From Lysobacter silvisoli (lineage in GTDB: Bacteria > Pseudomonadota > Gammaproteobacteria > Xanthomonadales > Xanthomonadaceae), in assembly GCF_003382365.1 (NCBI RefSeq), contig NZ_QTSU01000005.1, positions 124,001-188,000 of the forward strand: a DNA stretch of 64,000 nt, in the 5' to 3' direction. The notes beneath the pieces are model-generated. The model worked only from the letters and a program-made list of their open reading frames with translations, did not search any database and was not told the origin of the DNA. Position numbers and translations under genes: made by a program. Each line of letters opens with the position of its first letter. The first letter of the stretch is position 1. Shown one piece after another: positions 57,075 to 64,000 of this stretch.

Positions 57075-57809
57075 ATGTCCGCACCCGTCGCTCTGATCAC
57101 CGGCAGCGCCAAGCGCATCGGCGCGGCCATCGCGCGCACGCTGCATGCCGACGGCTACGACCTGGCCCTGCACTATCGGGGCTCGGCCGACGCCGTGGCC
57201 GCGCTGGCGGCGGAGCTGGAAGCGGCGCGACCGGGCAGCACCCTGACCCTGCAGGCCGATCTGGCCGAGTTCGACCGCCTGCCCGAGCTGGTCGCGCATA
57301 CGGTGGGCCGTTACGGCCGCCTGGACGCGCTGGTCAACAACGCCTCCGGCTTCGCGCCCACGCCGCTGGGCAGCGCCACGCCCGCGCAATGGGACGCGCT
57401 GTTCGCCAGCAACGCGCGCGCCCCGTTCTTCCTGGCCCAGGCCGCGGCGCCGCACCTGAAGGCCGCGCACGGCGCCATCGTCAACCTGGTCGACATCTAC
57501 GCCGAACAGCCGCTGCGCGAACACACGCTGTACTGCATGGCCAAGGCCGCGCTGGTCATGGCCACGCGCTCGCTGGCGCTGGAACTGGCGCCGCAGGTGC
57601 GGGTCAACGCGGTCGCGCCCGGCGCGATCCTGTGGCCCGAAGACGGCAAGGACGAGGCGGCGCAGGCCGCGATGCTGGCGCGCACGCCGCTGGGCCGGAC
57701 CGGCACGCCCGAGGAGATCGCCGAAGCGGTGCGCTGGCTGTTGCGCGAAGCGCGCTATACCACCGGTCAGGTGCTGCGGGTGGATGGGGGGCGGTTGTTG
57801 GGGGGGTAG
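57075..57809 (+). CDS. Pteridine reductase-type short-chain dehydrogenase
   Basis: A 244-residue SDR of the PTR1/FolM type. The cofactor motif TGSAKRIG (residues 10-17) has the Arg in the position typical of pteridine reductases, unlike the usual TGxxxGxG. LVNNASGF and catalytic Tyr/Lys in YCMAKAAL follow. It would reduce dihydrofolate or dihydrobiopterin with NADPH. folK and folB lie within 2.5 kb on the opposite strand, which supports a link to pterin metabolism. Another SDR substrate remains possible. Confidence 0.85.
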   Translation: MSAPVALITGSAKRIGAAIARTLHADGYDLALHYRGSADAVAALAAELEAARPGSTLTLQADLAEFDRLPELVAHTVGRYGRLDALVNNASGFAPTPLGSATPAQWDALFASNARAPFFLAQAAAPHLKAAHGAIVNLVDIYAEQPLREHTLYCMAKAALVMATRSLALELAPQVRVNAVAPGAILWPEDGKDEAAQAAMLARTPLGRTGTPEEIAEAVRWLLREARYTTGQVLRVDGGRLLGG

Positions 57810-57821
57810 CGCCGAAGTTGT

Positions 57822-57948
57822 CCCTTCTCCCGCTTGCGGGAGAAGGTGCCCGTAGGGCGGATGAGGGCGTGCGATGGCGCAGTTGCGGCGCGAGTGGGCT
57901 AGTCCGCGTGCCCTCACCCCAACCCCTCTCCCGCAAGCGGGAGAGGGG
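57822..57948. repeat. CTCTCCCGC/GCGGGAGAG repeat pair
   Basis: Hairpin CCTTCTCCCGCTTGCGGGAGAAGG (57823-57846) and CCCCTCTCCCGCAAGCGGGAGAGGGG (57923-57948). They flank about 75 bases and lie between two convergent genes, so they may also terminate transcription. Confidence 0.7.
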
Positions 57949-57965
57949 CTAGAAGCAGCGGTTAG

Positions 57966-58796
57966 TTACTTGGTCCGGAACGCGCTTTCCAGCTGCAGCG
58001 CGCGGAACGCTTCCGGCGCCTGGCCGTCGTGGGCGTAACGGTACAGCGCGGCCGAGTAGATGCCGCTCAGCGCCGCCTGGTACACGCCCAGCAGCAGCAT
58101 CAGGGTCACGAACACTGCCGCCACCGCCACCGCCAGGCCCACCGAAGCCTGCGCGGCCAGGTAGGTCAGGCCGACGCCGGCCAGCACCACCAGCAGCATG
58201 ATCAGGCCGAACACGGCGCCGATGCCCACGTTGCCGATCGCGTTCTCGCCCCAGGTCTTCTTCAGCAGCGCGATGCTGCGCTTGAGCGCCTCGATCGGGC
58301 CCACGTCCTGGCTCACCAGCACCGGCACCACCAGGAACGTCGCCAGGGTCCAGGCCGCGCCCAGGCCGGCGCCGATCATGCGCACCAGGAAGTTGTTGTC
58401 GCGGTCCTTCAGCGACTGCAGGATCAGGCCCACGGTGGCGGCGATGGCCGCATAGCCCAGGATCGCCGGCAGCCGCGACTTGGCCGCGTTGATGCCGTCG
58501 CGCAGGGTCGGATCGCCGCCGTCCAAGCGGATCATCGCCGCGCCGACCAGGGCGCAGTTGAAGAAGATGATCACGCTGTACTGACAGAAGTAGAACAAGA
58601 AGCCGAACACCACGCCGCCCACGCCCACGCCGTTCTCGAACACGCGCAGCGCGAACATCGGAATCAGGAACGTGGCCAGCACCACCAGCGTCGCGGCGCC
58701 GGACAGGATCGGGAACAGCATCAGCTCCTTGTCCGAACGCAGCACCCCCGCGCTCGCCTTGACCAGTTGCCAGCTACGCGAAAACTTGTCGAACAT
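57966..58796 (-). CDS. Membrane protein of the DUF6159 type
   Basis: A 276-residue protein with about six helices: two near residues 27-60, one near 75-90, and three toward the C-terminus. The N-terminus FDKFSRSWQLVKASAGVLRSDKELMLFP and the LDGGDPTLRDGINAA loop are features of an uncharacterised membrane family. GGGGGAC before ATG 58796 supports the start. It lies 142 bases after folK on the same strand and may be transcribed separately. No function is known. Confidence 0.8.
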   Translation of the reverse strand: MFDKFSRSWQLVKASAGVLRSDKELMLFPILSGAATLVVLATFLIPMFALRVFENGVGVGGVVFGFLFYFCQYSVIIFFNCALVGAAMIRLDGGDPTLRDGINAAKSRLPAILGYAAIAATVGLILQSLKDRDNNFLVRMIGAGLGAAWTLATFLVVPVLVSQDVGPIEALKRSIALLKKTWGENAIGNVGIGAVFGLIMLLVVLAGVGLTYLAAQASVGLAVAVAAVFVTLMLLLGVYQAALSGIYSAALYRYAHDGQAPEAFRALQLESAFRTK

Positions 58797-58938
58797 CGAT
58801 CCGTCCCCCTGACGTGGTTGAAGGCTGCATGCTCGGGCCAAATCCCGCGCATCGCAAGCGCCGTGGGTAACGGACCGACCGGCGGAGGCGGCAGCGACCG
58901 GGTAGACGCCAGGCAGGCGCCGAATGTGACATCGGCGC

Positions 58939-59427
58939 CTACTCGCCGATGTCGGCCACCACCGCCGGCTCGCCGTGCTCGGGATGCGCGCGCCACAGTT
59001 GGGCCAGGCTGCGCCCGTCACCGGGCACCACCGCCTCGGGCGCGATGTCGGCCAGCGGCCGCAGCACGAAGGCGTGCTTGAGCTCCGGACGCGGAATGCG
59101 CAGGTTGCCCTGCCCTTCCAGCACGCGCTCATCGAACAGCACGATGTCGATGTCCAGGGTGCGGTCGCCGTAGCGCGGGCCGCTGCGGTCGCGTCCGTGC
59201 GCGTCTTCCAGCGCGTGCAGCCAGTCGTTGAGCGCCTGCGGCTCCAGGTCGCTGTCGATCACCGCCGCGCTGTTGTAGAAGTCGGCGCCGTCGAAGCCGA
59301 CCGCACGGGTGCGGTACACCGGCGACAGCCGCACCGCGCCGAAGCGCTCGCGCAGCGCGGCGATCGCGCCGCGCAGGTGGAAGGCGGCATCGAGATTGCT
59401 GCCCAGACTGAGGTAGGCCTTGCCCAT
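58939..59427 (-). CDS. folK: 6-hydroxymethyl-7,8-dihydropterin pyrophosphokinase
   Basis: A 162-residue enzyme that transfers pyrophosphate from ATP to 6-hydroxymethyl-7,8-dihydropterin for folate synthesis. SLGSNL at residues 7-12, VYRTRAVG, DFYNSAAV, and the signature RYGDRTLDIDIVLFD (metal-binding Asp pair) are intact. ATG 59427 lies 45 bases after the folB stop, so folB-folK form a unit. Length is normal. Confidence 0.95.
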   Translation of the reverse strand: MGKAYLSLGSNLDAAFHLRGAIAALRERFGAVRLSPVYRTRAVGFDGADFYNSAAVIDSDLEPQALNDWLHALEDAHGRDRSGPRYGDRTLDIDIVLFDERVLEGQGNLRIPRPELKHAFVLRPLADIAPEAVVPGDGRSLAQLWRAHPEHGEPAVVADIGE

Positions 59428-59472
59428 CGGCGGCGGTCCGCTGCGTGTGGTGGGAATGCGGGACGCCGCGGC

Positions 59473-59832
59473 TCAGGCCGGATCGCGCTCGCGCACGATG
59501 CTCACGCCCACCGCGCGCGCGCCGCGCACCGCGCCGGGCTTGCTCAGTTTCAACCGCACCCGGCGCACGCCGAACTCGTCGATCACGATCGCCGCCACGC
59601 GCTCGGCCAGGGTCTCGACCAGGCCGAAGTCCGACTGCGACACGTATTCGATGATGCGCTTGCTCACCGCCTTGTAGTTCAGCGTGTCCTCGATGGCGTC
59701 GCTGGCGGCGGGAATGCGGTTGTCGAACGTCATCTCCAGGTCGAACACCAGCGGCTGGCGGATGCGCCGCTCCCAGTCGTAGATGCCGATCAGCGCCTCG
59801 ATCTCGAGGCCTTCGATGAAGACGTGGTCCAT
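59473..59832 (-). CDS. folB: Dihydroneopterin aldolase
   Basis: A 119-residue octameric aldolase/epimerase that makes 6-hydroxymethyl-7,8-dihydropterin, the substrate of FolK. The N-terminal EGLEIEALIGIYDWERRIRQ and the LNYKAVSKRI region with the VETLAERVA helix (catalytic Glu/Lys side) are conserved. ATG 59832 gives the family length (about 120); the frame extends upstream into the tsaD 3' part in another reading frame. It lies 53 bases after tsaD and before folK. Confidence 0.94.
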   Translation of the reverse strand: MDHVFIEGLEIEALIGIYDWERRIRQPLVFDLEMTFDNRIPAASDAIEDTLNYKAVSKRIIEYVSQSDFGLVETLAERVAAIVIDEFGVRRVRLKLSKPGAVRGARAVGVSIVRERDPA

Positions 59833-59885
59833 GGGCTGCCGTGATTCGTGACTCGTGATGCCGCAAAGCCTACAGGACGCGGCGC

Positions 59886-60911
59886 TCAAACCACCTCGGG
59901 CAAGGTCGCCATGTCCCAGCGCGGCGTCACCTTCACCGACGCGTCCTCGTGCTGCCCGGCCAGCAGCCGCAGCGCGCCGGCGTAGGCGATCATCGCGCCG
60001 TTGTCGGTGCAGAACGCCGGGCGCGGGAACGCGACCCGGCCGCCGCGGCGCTGCGCCATTTGCGCCAGCCGCGCGCGCAGGCGCTTGTTCGCGCCCACGC
60101 CGCCGGCCACCACCAGGGTCTCGCAGCCGGCCGCATCCAGCGCGCGCTCGCACTTGATCGCCAGGGTCTCCACCACCGCGTCCTCGAAACCGCGGGCGAT
60201 GTCGGCCATGGTCTGCTCGCTCTGGTCGCTGTCGCGCCAGGCCAGCAGCACCTGGGTCTTCAGGCCGCTGAAGCTGAAATCCAGGCCCGGCCGGTCGGTC
60301 ATGGGCCGGGCGAACTTGTACGCGCCGGCGCGGCCGCGCTCGGCCAGCGCGGCCAGCTGCGGCCCGCCCGGATAGGGCAGGCCCATGAGCTTGGCGGTCT
60401 TGTCGAAGGCCTCGCCGGCGGCGTCGTCCAGGGTCTCGCCCAGCAGCCGGTAGCGGCCGATGGCCTCCACCGACACCAGCTGGGTATGCCCGCCGGAGAC
60501 CAGCAGGGCCACGAACGGCGGCTGCGGGCGGCCCTGCGGGTCGTCCTCCATCAGCGGCGCCAGCAGGTGGCCTTCCATGTGATGCACGGCCACGGCCGGG
60601 CGGTCCAGGGCCCAGGCCAGGGACCGGGCCACGCCGGCGCCTACCAGCAGGGCGCCGACCAGGCCGGGGCCCGCGGTGTAGGCCACCCCGTCCAGGTCGG
60701 CCACGTCCAGGCCGGACTCGGCCAGGGTCTGGCGGATCAACGGCAGCAACTTGCGCACGTGGTCGCGGCTGGCCAGCTCGGGCACCACCCCGCCGTACTC
60801 GGCGTGCAGGGCGATCTGGCTGTACAGGGCGTGCGCGCGCAGGCCGGCGTCGGTGTCGTACACCGCCACACCGGTCTCGTCGCAGCTGGTTTCTATGCCC
60901 AGAACCTTCAC
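59886..60911 (-). CDS. tsaD: tRNA threonylcarbamoyladenosine transferase subunit TsaD
   Basis: A 341-residue ASKHA-fold protein that attaches threonylcarbamoyl to A37 of ANN-decoding tRNAs. Metal-binding HMEGH (about residue 110), [24 protein letters not shown] and [10 protein letters not shown] are present. The start is GTG 60911 with GAGAGG eight bases ahead; the mature N-terminus [13 protein letters not shown] fits. It is divergent from rpsU, the common arrangement near dnaG. Essential in most bacteria. Confidence 0.96.
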   Translation of the reverse strand: MKVLGIETSCDETGVAVYDTDAGLRAHALYSQIALHAEYGGVVPELASRDHVRKLLPLIRQTLAESGLDVADLDGVAYTAGPGLVGALLVGAGVARSLAWALDRPAVAVHHMEGHLLAPLMEDDPQGRPQPPFVALLVSGGHTQLVSVEAIGRYRLLGETLDDAAGEAFDKTAKLMGLPYPGGPQLAALAERGRAGAYKFARPMTDRPGLDFSFSGLKTQVLLAWRDSDQSEQTMADIARGFEDAVVETLAIKCERALDAAGCETLVVAGGVGANKRLRARLAQMAQRRGGRVAFPRPAFCTDNGAMIAYAGALRLLAGQHEDASVKVTPRWDMATLPEVV

Positions 60912-60956
60912 AGGCGGGCCTCTCGGATGGGGTCTTGCGCCTTCATGGGGGCTATG

Positions 60957-60986
60957 TTGCACCTTCCGTAGCCCCGCCGCTATAAT
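60957..60986 (+). promoter_or_regulatory. Sigma-70 promoter of the rpsU-dnaG operon
   Basis: TTGCAC (60957-60962), 18-base spacer, TATAAT (60981-60986). The -10 is a perfect match, the best promoter in the window. It lies 50 bases before the rpsU ATG. Confidence 0.85.
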
Positions 60987-61036
60987 GCACGGCTCGCCCG
61001 GTCTGCACGGGCCGGTCCCCGAATCCGAGATTACGT

Positions 61037-61252
61037 ATGCCCAGCGTCAAAGTCCGCGAAAACGAGCCCTTCGAGTTTGCCCTGCGTCGTTTCAAGCGCA
61101 CCTGCGAAAAGGCCGGCGTGCTCGCCGAGACCCGCAAGCGCGAGTTCTACGAAAAGCCGACCCAGGAGCGCAAGCGCAAGGCCGCCGCTGCGGTGAAGCG
61201 TCAGGCGCGCCGCGCCTCGCGCGACGTCACCAAGCGCCAGCGCTTGTACTGA
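61037..61252 (+). CDS. rpsU: 30S ribosomal protein S21
   Basis: A 71-residue basic protein of the small ribosomal subunit that helps mRNA binding at initiation. [21 protein letters not shown] and the Arg/Lys-rich tail match S21 exactly in pattern. It is the first gene of the macromolecular synthesis operon. A hairpin with a T-run follows, which may reduce readthrough to dnaG as known in E. coli. Confidence 0.97.
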   Translation: MPSVKVRENEPFEFALRRFKRTCEKAGVLAETRKREFYEKPTQERKRKAAAAVKRQARRASRDVTKRQRLY

Positions 61253-61303
61253 TCGCGCATCCCGTGTGCCCTGCCTTACGGTAGGGTACCGCGGATGACA
61301 TCG

Positions 61304-61335
61304 AGCCGGCCGCGCCTTGCGCCGCCGGCTTTTTG
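61304..61335 (+). terminator. Hairpin after rpsU, terminator or attenuator
   Basis: AGCCGGC (61304-61310) and GCCGGCT (61324-61330) with inner GCG/CGC pairing, then TTTT. In E. coli an internal terminator between rpsU and dnaG sets their ratio; this is the equivalent position. Confidence 0.8.
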
Positions 61336-61404
61336 CGTTTCGGCCGCCACGCAGCCGCGCAATTCCCCACAGCCCCCACCCGGCCGCCGTGCCAGGAGCC
61401 AGCC

Positions 61405-61851
61405 ATGAGCCTCAAGCTACGCCTCACCGACGACATGAAGGCCGCGATGAAGAGCGGCGACAAGCACAGCCTGGGCGTGATCCGTCTGATCAACGCCGCG
61501 ATCAAGCAGAAGGAAGTCGACGAGCGCATCGAGCTGGACGACGCCGCGGTGATCGCTGTGCTGGACAAGATGGTCAAGCAGCGCCGCGACTCGGTCAGCC
61601 AGTTCGAAGCCGCCGCGCGCGAGGACCTGGCTTCGGTCGAGCGCGAGGAGATCGCGGTGATCGAGCGCTACGTGCCGGCCAAGCTGGGCGAAGCCGAGAT
61701 CCTGGCCGCGATCGACGCCGCCATCGCCGAGACCGGCGCCACCGGCCCGGCCGACATGGGCAAGCTGATGGGTCCGCTCAAGGCCAAGCTGGCCGGCCAG
61801 GCCGATATGGGTCTGGTGTCGGCGCTGGTGAAGAAGCGCTTGGCGGGCTGA
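61405..61851 (+). CDS. GatB/YqeY domain protein
   Basis: A 148-residue helical protein of the YqeY family, related to the tail domain of the GatB amidotransferase subunit. KLRLTDDMKAAMKSGDK, LGVIRLINAAIKQKEVDER and the closing GKLMGPLKAKLAGQADMGLVS are diagnostic. It may bind tRNA; its role is not settled. ATG 61405 has AGGAG ahead. It lies between rpsU and dnaG, a placement common in proteobacteria. Confidence 0.93.
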   Translation: MSLKLRLTDDMKAAMKSGDKHSLGVIRLINAAIKQKEVDERIELDDAAVIAVLDKMVKQRRDSVSQFEAAAREDLASVEREEIAVIERYVPAKLGEAEILAAIDAAIAETGATGPADMGKLMGPLKAKLAGQADMGLVSALVKKRLAG

Positions 61852-61857
61852 AGTGCG

Positions 61858-62250
61858 ATGCGCTTCCTGCGGTTCGTCATCCCGGAGCGCGACTCGCGCA
61901 CCGGGATGCCGTATGGGCTGCTGACGATCGCCTACGACCGACTTCACTCGGGCGAACTGAGCTCCGACGTGGAAGCGCAGTTGAGGGAACACGTAGGCTG
62001 GCTGGAACGGAACCTGCCCATTCCGGACCGTTTCGCACGAAAGCGCAACGTATCCCACAAGAACACGCTCGGGCTTTCTTGGCTCAAGGCAGAAGCCACG
62101 CTGGCCGTAGGCCACATGCACGCGGTTGCTGGAATCCTGCGGACATATGGTTATCCGGTCGAAATGCTGGTGACCGCCCGTCCGGGCTATGTCGTATACG
62201 AGGACGACCAGCAGATCGTCGCCGAGCCTTTTCACGGCGAGCCCGCCTAA
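61858..62250 (+). CDS. Conserved protein of unknown function (130 aa) in the rpsU-dnaG operon
   Basis: A 130-residue soluble protein six bases after the YqeY gene and 30 bases before dnaG. It has FVIPERDSRTG, LPIPDRFARKRNVSHKNT, SWLKAEA and a closing GYVVYEDDQQIVAEPF. I recall similar uncharacterised proteins in scattered bacteria, but no function. Its base composition stands out: I counted 106 G/C in the 180 bases 61981-62160 (59 percent), against 67 percent in 61441-61500 of the gene before. Codon use is correspondingly less GC-rich. It may have been inserted by transfer. Confidence 0.75.
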   Translation: MRFLRFVIPERDSRTGMPYGLLTIAYDRLHSGELSSDVEAQLREHVGWLERNLPIPDRFARKRNVSHKNTLGLSWLKAEATLAVGHMHAVAGILRTYGYPVEMLVTARPGYVVYEDDQQIVAEPFHGEPA

Positions 62251-62280
62251 TCCCCGGCGTCATGGCATCCTAGCCCTCCG

Positions 62281-64000
62281 ATGGCCCGCATCCCCGACGC
62301 CTTCATCGACGACCTCCTCGCGCGCACCGACATCGTCGAGGTGATCGGCACGCGCGTGCCGTTGAAGCGCCAGGGCAAGGAGTACTCGGCGCGCTGTCCG
62401 TTCCACGACGAGCGCTCGCCCTCGTTCACGGTCTCGCCGAACAAGCAGTTCTATCACTGCTTCGGCTGCGGCGCGCACGGCACTGCGATCAGCTTCCTGA
62501 TGAACTACGACCGCCTGGAGTTCCTCGATGCGGTCGAGGAGTTGGCCAAGCGCGTGGGCGTGGAAGTGCCGCGCGACACCCGCCAGCGCAACGAGGATTC
62601 CGACAGCCGCGATCTGTACGCCGCGGTCGAGGCGGCCGCGCGTTTCTTCCAGAAGCAGTACGGGCTCAGCGGCAAGGCTCAGGGCTACCTGGACAGCCGC
62701 GAGGTCAGCGCCGATATCCGCGAGCGCTTCCTCATCGGTTACGCGCCCGACGGCTTCAACGCCCTGCGCGACGCGCTGGGCACGGACGAGCGGCGGATGA
62801 AACTGCTCGAACGCGCCGGCCTGTTTTCCAAGAACGACAGCGGCCGCGTCTACGACAAGTTCCGCGACCGGGTGATGTTCCCGATCCACGATCGCCGCGG
62901 CCGGGTCATCGCCTTCGGCGGCCGCGTGCTGGACAAGGAAGACGGCCCCAAGTACCTCAACTCGCCCGAGACCCAGCTGTTCCACAAGGGCCGCGAACTT
63001 TACGGCCTGTGGCAGGTGCGCCAGGCGCACAACAAGATCCCGCGGCTGATCGTGGTCGAGGGCTACATGGACGTGGTCGCGCTGTTCCAGCACGGCGTGG
63101 ACACCGCGGTGGCCACGCTGGGCACGGCGACCACGCCCGACCACGCCGAGCTGCTGTTCCGCAATGCCGCCGACGTGTACTTCTGCTTCGACGGCGACCG
63201 CGCCGGCCGCGGCGCGGCCTGGAAGGCGGTGGAATCGGTGCTGCCGCGCATGAAGGACGGCCGCCAGGCCTTCTTCCTGTTCCTGCCCGACGGCGAGGAC
63301 CCGGATTCGCTGGTGCGCAAGGAAGGCGCCGCCGGCTTCGACGCGCGCCTGCGCGAGGCAGTGCCGCTGTCGCAGTTCCTGTTCGATTCGCTGGCCGCCG
63401 ACGTCAACCTGGGCACGCTGGAAGGCAAGGGCCGCCTGGCCGAGCGCGCCAAGCCGCTGCTGGCGCAGATTCCCGACGGCGCCTTCGCCGACCTGATGCG
63501 CCAGCGTTTGACCGAACTCACCGGCGTGGGCGCACGCGCGAGCACGCCCGACACCCACGTGCCCGCGCAGCGCGCGCGCAACGCGCCCACGCCCGGCCAG
63601 AAGCGCTCGCTGGTGCGCGCGGCGATCTCGCTGCTGTTGCAACAGCCGGCGCTGGCGCTGCAACTGCAGGCGCCCTACGCCTTCGTTGGCTTGCGCCAGC
63701 CCGGCGTATCGCTGTTGTGCGAACTGCTGGATCTGGTGCAGCAGCGTCCCGACATCGGCACCGGCTCGCTGTTGGAGCACTTCGCCGAACACGAGCAGAT
63801 CGGCGCGCTGCAGAAGCTGGCCAGCGCCACCCTGCCCGGCGGCGAGGAAAACCTGCAGCGCGAGTTCCTGGACGCGGTGTCGCAGCTGGAAAAGCAGACC
63901 GTGCTGCAGCGGCTGGACGAGTTGCAGGCGCGGCAGCGCGAAGAGGGCGCGCTCAGCGATGCGGAGAAGCGCGAACTGCTGGCCCTGCTGCAGATGCGCG
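62281..64000 (+). CDS. dnaG: DNA primase, 3' end missing
   Basis: The frame runs open from ATG 62281 to the window edge (573 complete codons), so the C-terminal helicase-binding part is cut off. The N-terminal zinc-binding domain has Cys39, His42, Cys60 and Cys63. The TOPRIM catalytic core follows: VVEGYMDVVALF with the catalytic Glu, then CFDGDRAG with the metal-binding Asp pair. It synthesises RNA primers for replication. It is preceded by rpsU, yqeY and an unknown gene; rpoD is expected next but outside the window. Identity is beyond doubt from motifs. Confidence 0.97.
   Translation, partial: MARIPDAFIDDLLARTDIVEVIGTRVPLKRQGKEYSARCPFHDERSPSFTVSPNKQFYHCFGCGAHGTAISFLMNYDRLEFLDAVEELAKRVGVEVPRDTRQRNEDSDSRDLYAAVEAAARFFQKQYGLSGKAQGYLDSREVSADIRERFLIGYAPDGFNALRDALGTDERRMKLLERAGLFSKNDSGRVYDKFRDRVMFPIHDRRGRVIAFGGRVLDKEDGPKYLNSPETQLFHKGRELYGLWQVRQAHNKIPRLIVVEGYMDVVALFQHGVDTAVATLGTATTPDHAELLFRNAADVYFCFDGDRAGRGAAWKAVESVLPRMKDGRQAFFLFLPDGEDPDSLVRKEGAAGFDARLREAVPLSQFLFDSLAADVNLGTLEGKGRLAERAKPLLAQIPDGAFADLMRQRLTELTGVGARASTPDTHVPAQRARNAPTPGQKRSLVRAAISLLLQQPALALQLQAPYAFVGLRQPGVSLLCELLDLVQQRPDIGTGSLLEHFAEHEQIGALQKLASATLPGGEENLQREFLDAVSQLEKQTVLQRLDELQARQREEGALSDAEKRELLALLQMR

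Noticed and set aside
57822-57948. Pair of dedicated terminators between the SDR gene and the membrane protein
   Set aside because: Stems are good but the T-runs are weak, and the same sequence occurs as a repeat at 42762-42985, so I list it as a repeat.

Overview
The window is about 64 kb of very GC-rich DNA with dense genes. It carries many TonB-dependent receptors, a plant-like glutamate-cysteine ligase, tandem DsbA genes beside engB and cytochrome c4, and REP-like palindromes between genes. This points to a gammaproteobacterium of the Xanthomonadaceae, most likely Lysobacter or a close relative. The assignment rests on recognised protein sequences and gene order, not on a database search. 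Both window ends cut genes: a beta-propeller amidohydrolase on the left and dnaG on the right.

Layout. (1) 1-10.5 kb: the cut amidohydrolase, a small unknown gene, an orphan tRNA 3' end, and a glutathione-dependent formaldehyde detoxification operon (frmR, adhC, a 103-residue unknown, fghA) with a visible FrmR-type operator; then ppc and a TPR membrane protein. (2) 10.5-14.8 kb: an 85-bp tandem palindromic repeat, gshA, and an incomplete peptide ABC importer (binding protein plus one permease). (3) 14.9-23.9 kb: an alpha-glucan locus with a LacI regulator, secreted alpha-amylase, MFS symporter, TonB-dependent receptor and alpha-glucosidase, and two mirrored ATACGTAT operators in the divergent promoter. 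(4) 23.9-28.2 kb: engB, cytochrome c4, two DsbA paralogues (one a lipoprotein) and an EEP-fold hydrolase. (5) 28.2-42.7 kb: a pectin locus with kdgK, a TonB-dependent receptor, pectin methylesterase, a rhamnogalacturonan-acetylesterase-like protein, pectate lyase, a hydratase-like protein, a TRAP transporter, a LacI regulator, kduI, kduD and a secreted cupin. (6) 42.7-43.5 kb: about 800 bases without genes, made of repeats. (7) 43.5-58.8 kb: two TonB-dependent receptors without substrate genes, a TSUP permease, a soluble lytic transglycosylase, an NDUFA9-like protein, a PH-domain protein, cca, VanZ-like and MidA-like genes, a pteridine reductase and a membrane protein. (8) 58.9-64 kb: folK, folB and tsaD on the minus strand, and divergently the macromolecular synthesis operon rpsU, yqeY, an unknown gene and dnaG.

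How the genes work together. In the pectin locus, pectin would be de-esterified and cleaved outside the inner membrane. Oligomers would pass the outer membrane through the receptor, and monomers or short acids would enter through the TRAP system. KduI, KduD and KdgK would then turn them into 2-keto-3-deoxy-6-phosphogluconate; the final aldolase is not in the window. A shared near-palindrome, TGACACCGGT and close variants, precedes kdgK/receptor, hydratase/TRAP and kduI/kduD, and at kduI it lies on the -35 box. The alpha-glucan locus has the same logic with its own LacI protein and operator. Several genes (lacI, slt, midA) have a -10 box exactly six bases before the start codon and so look leaderless.
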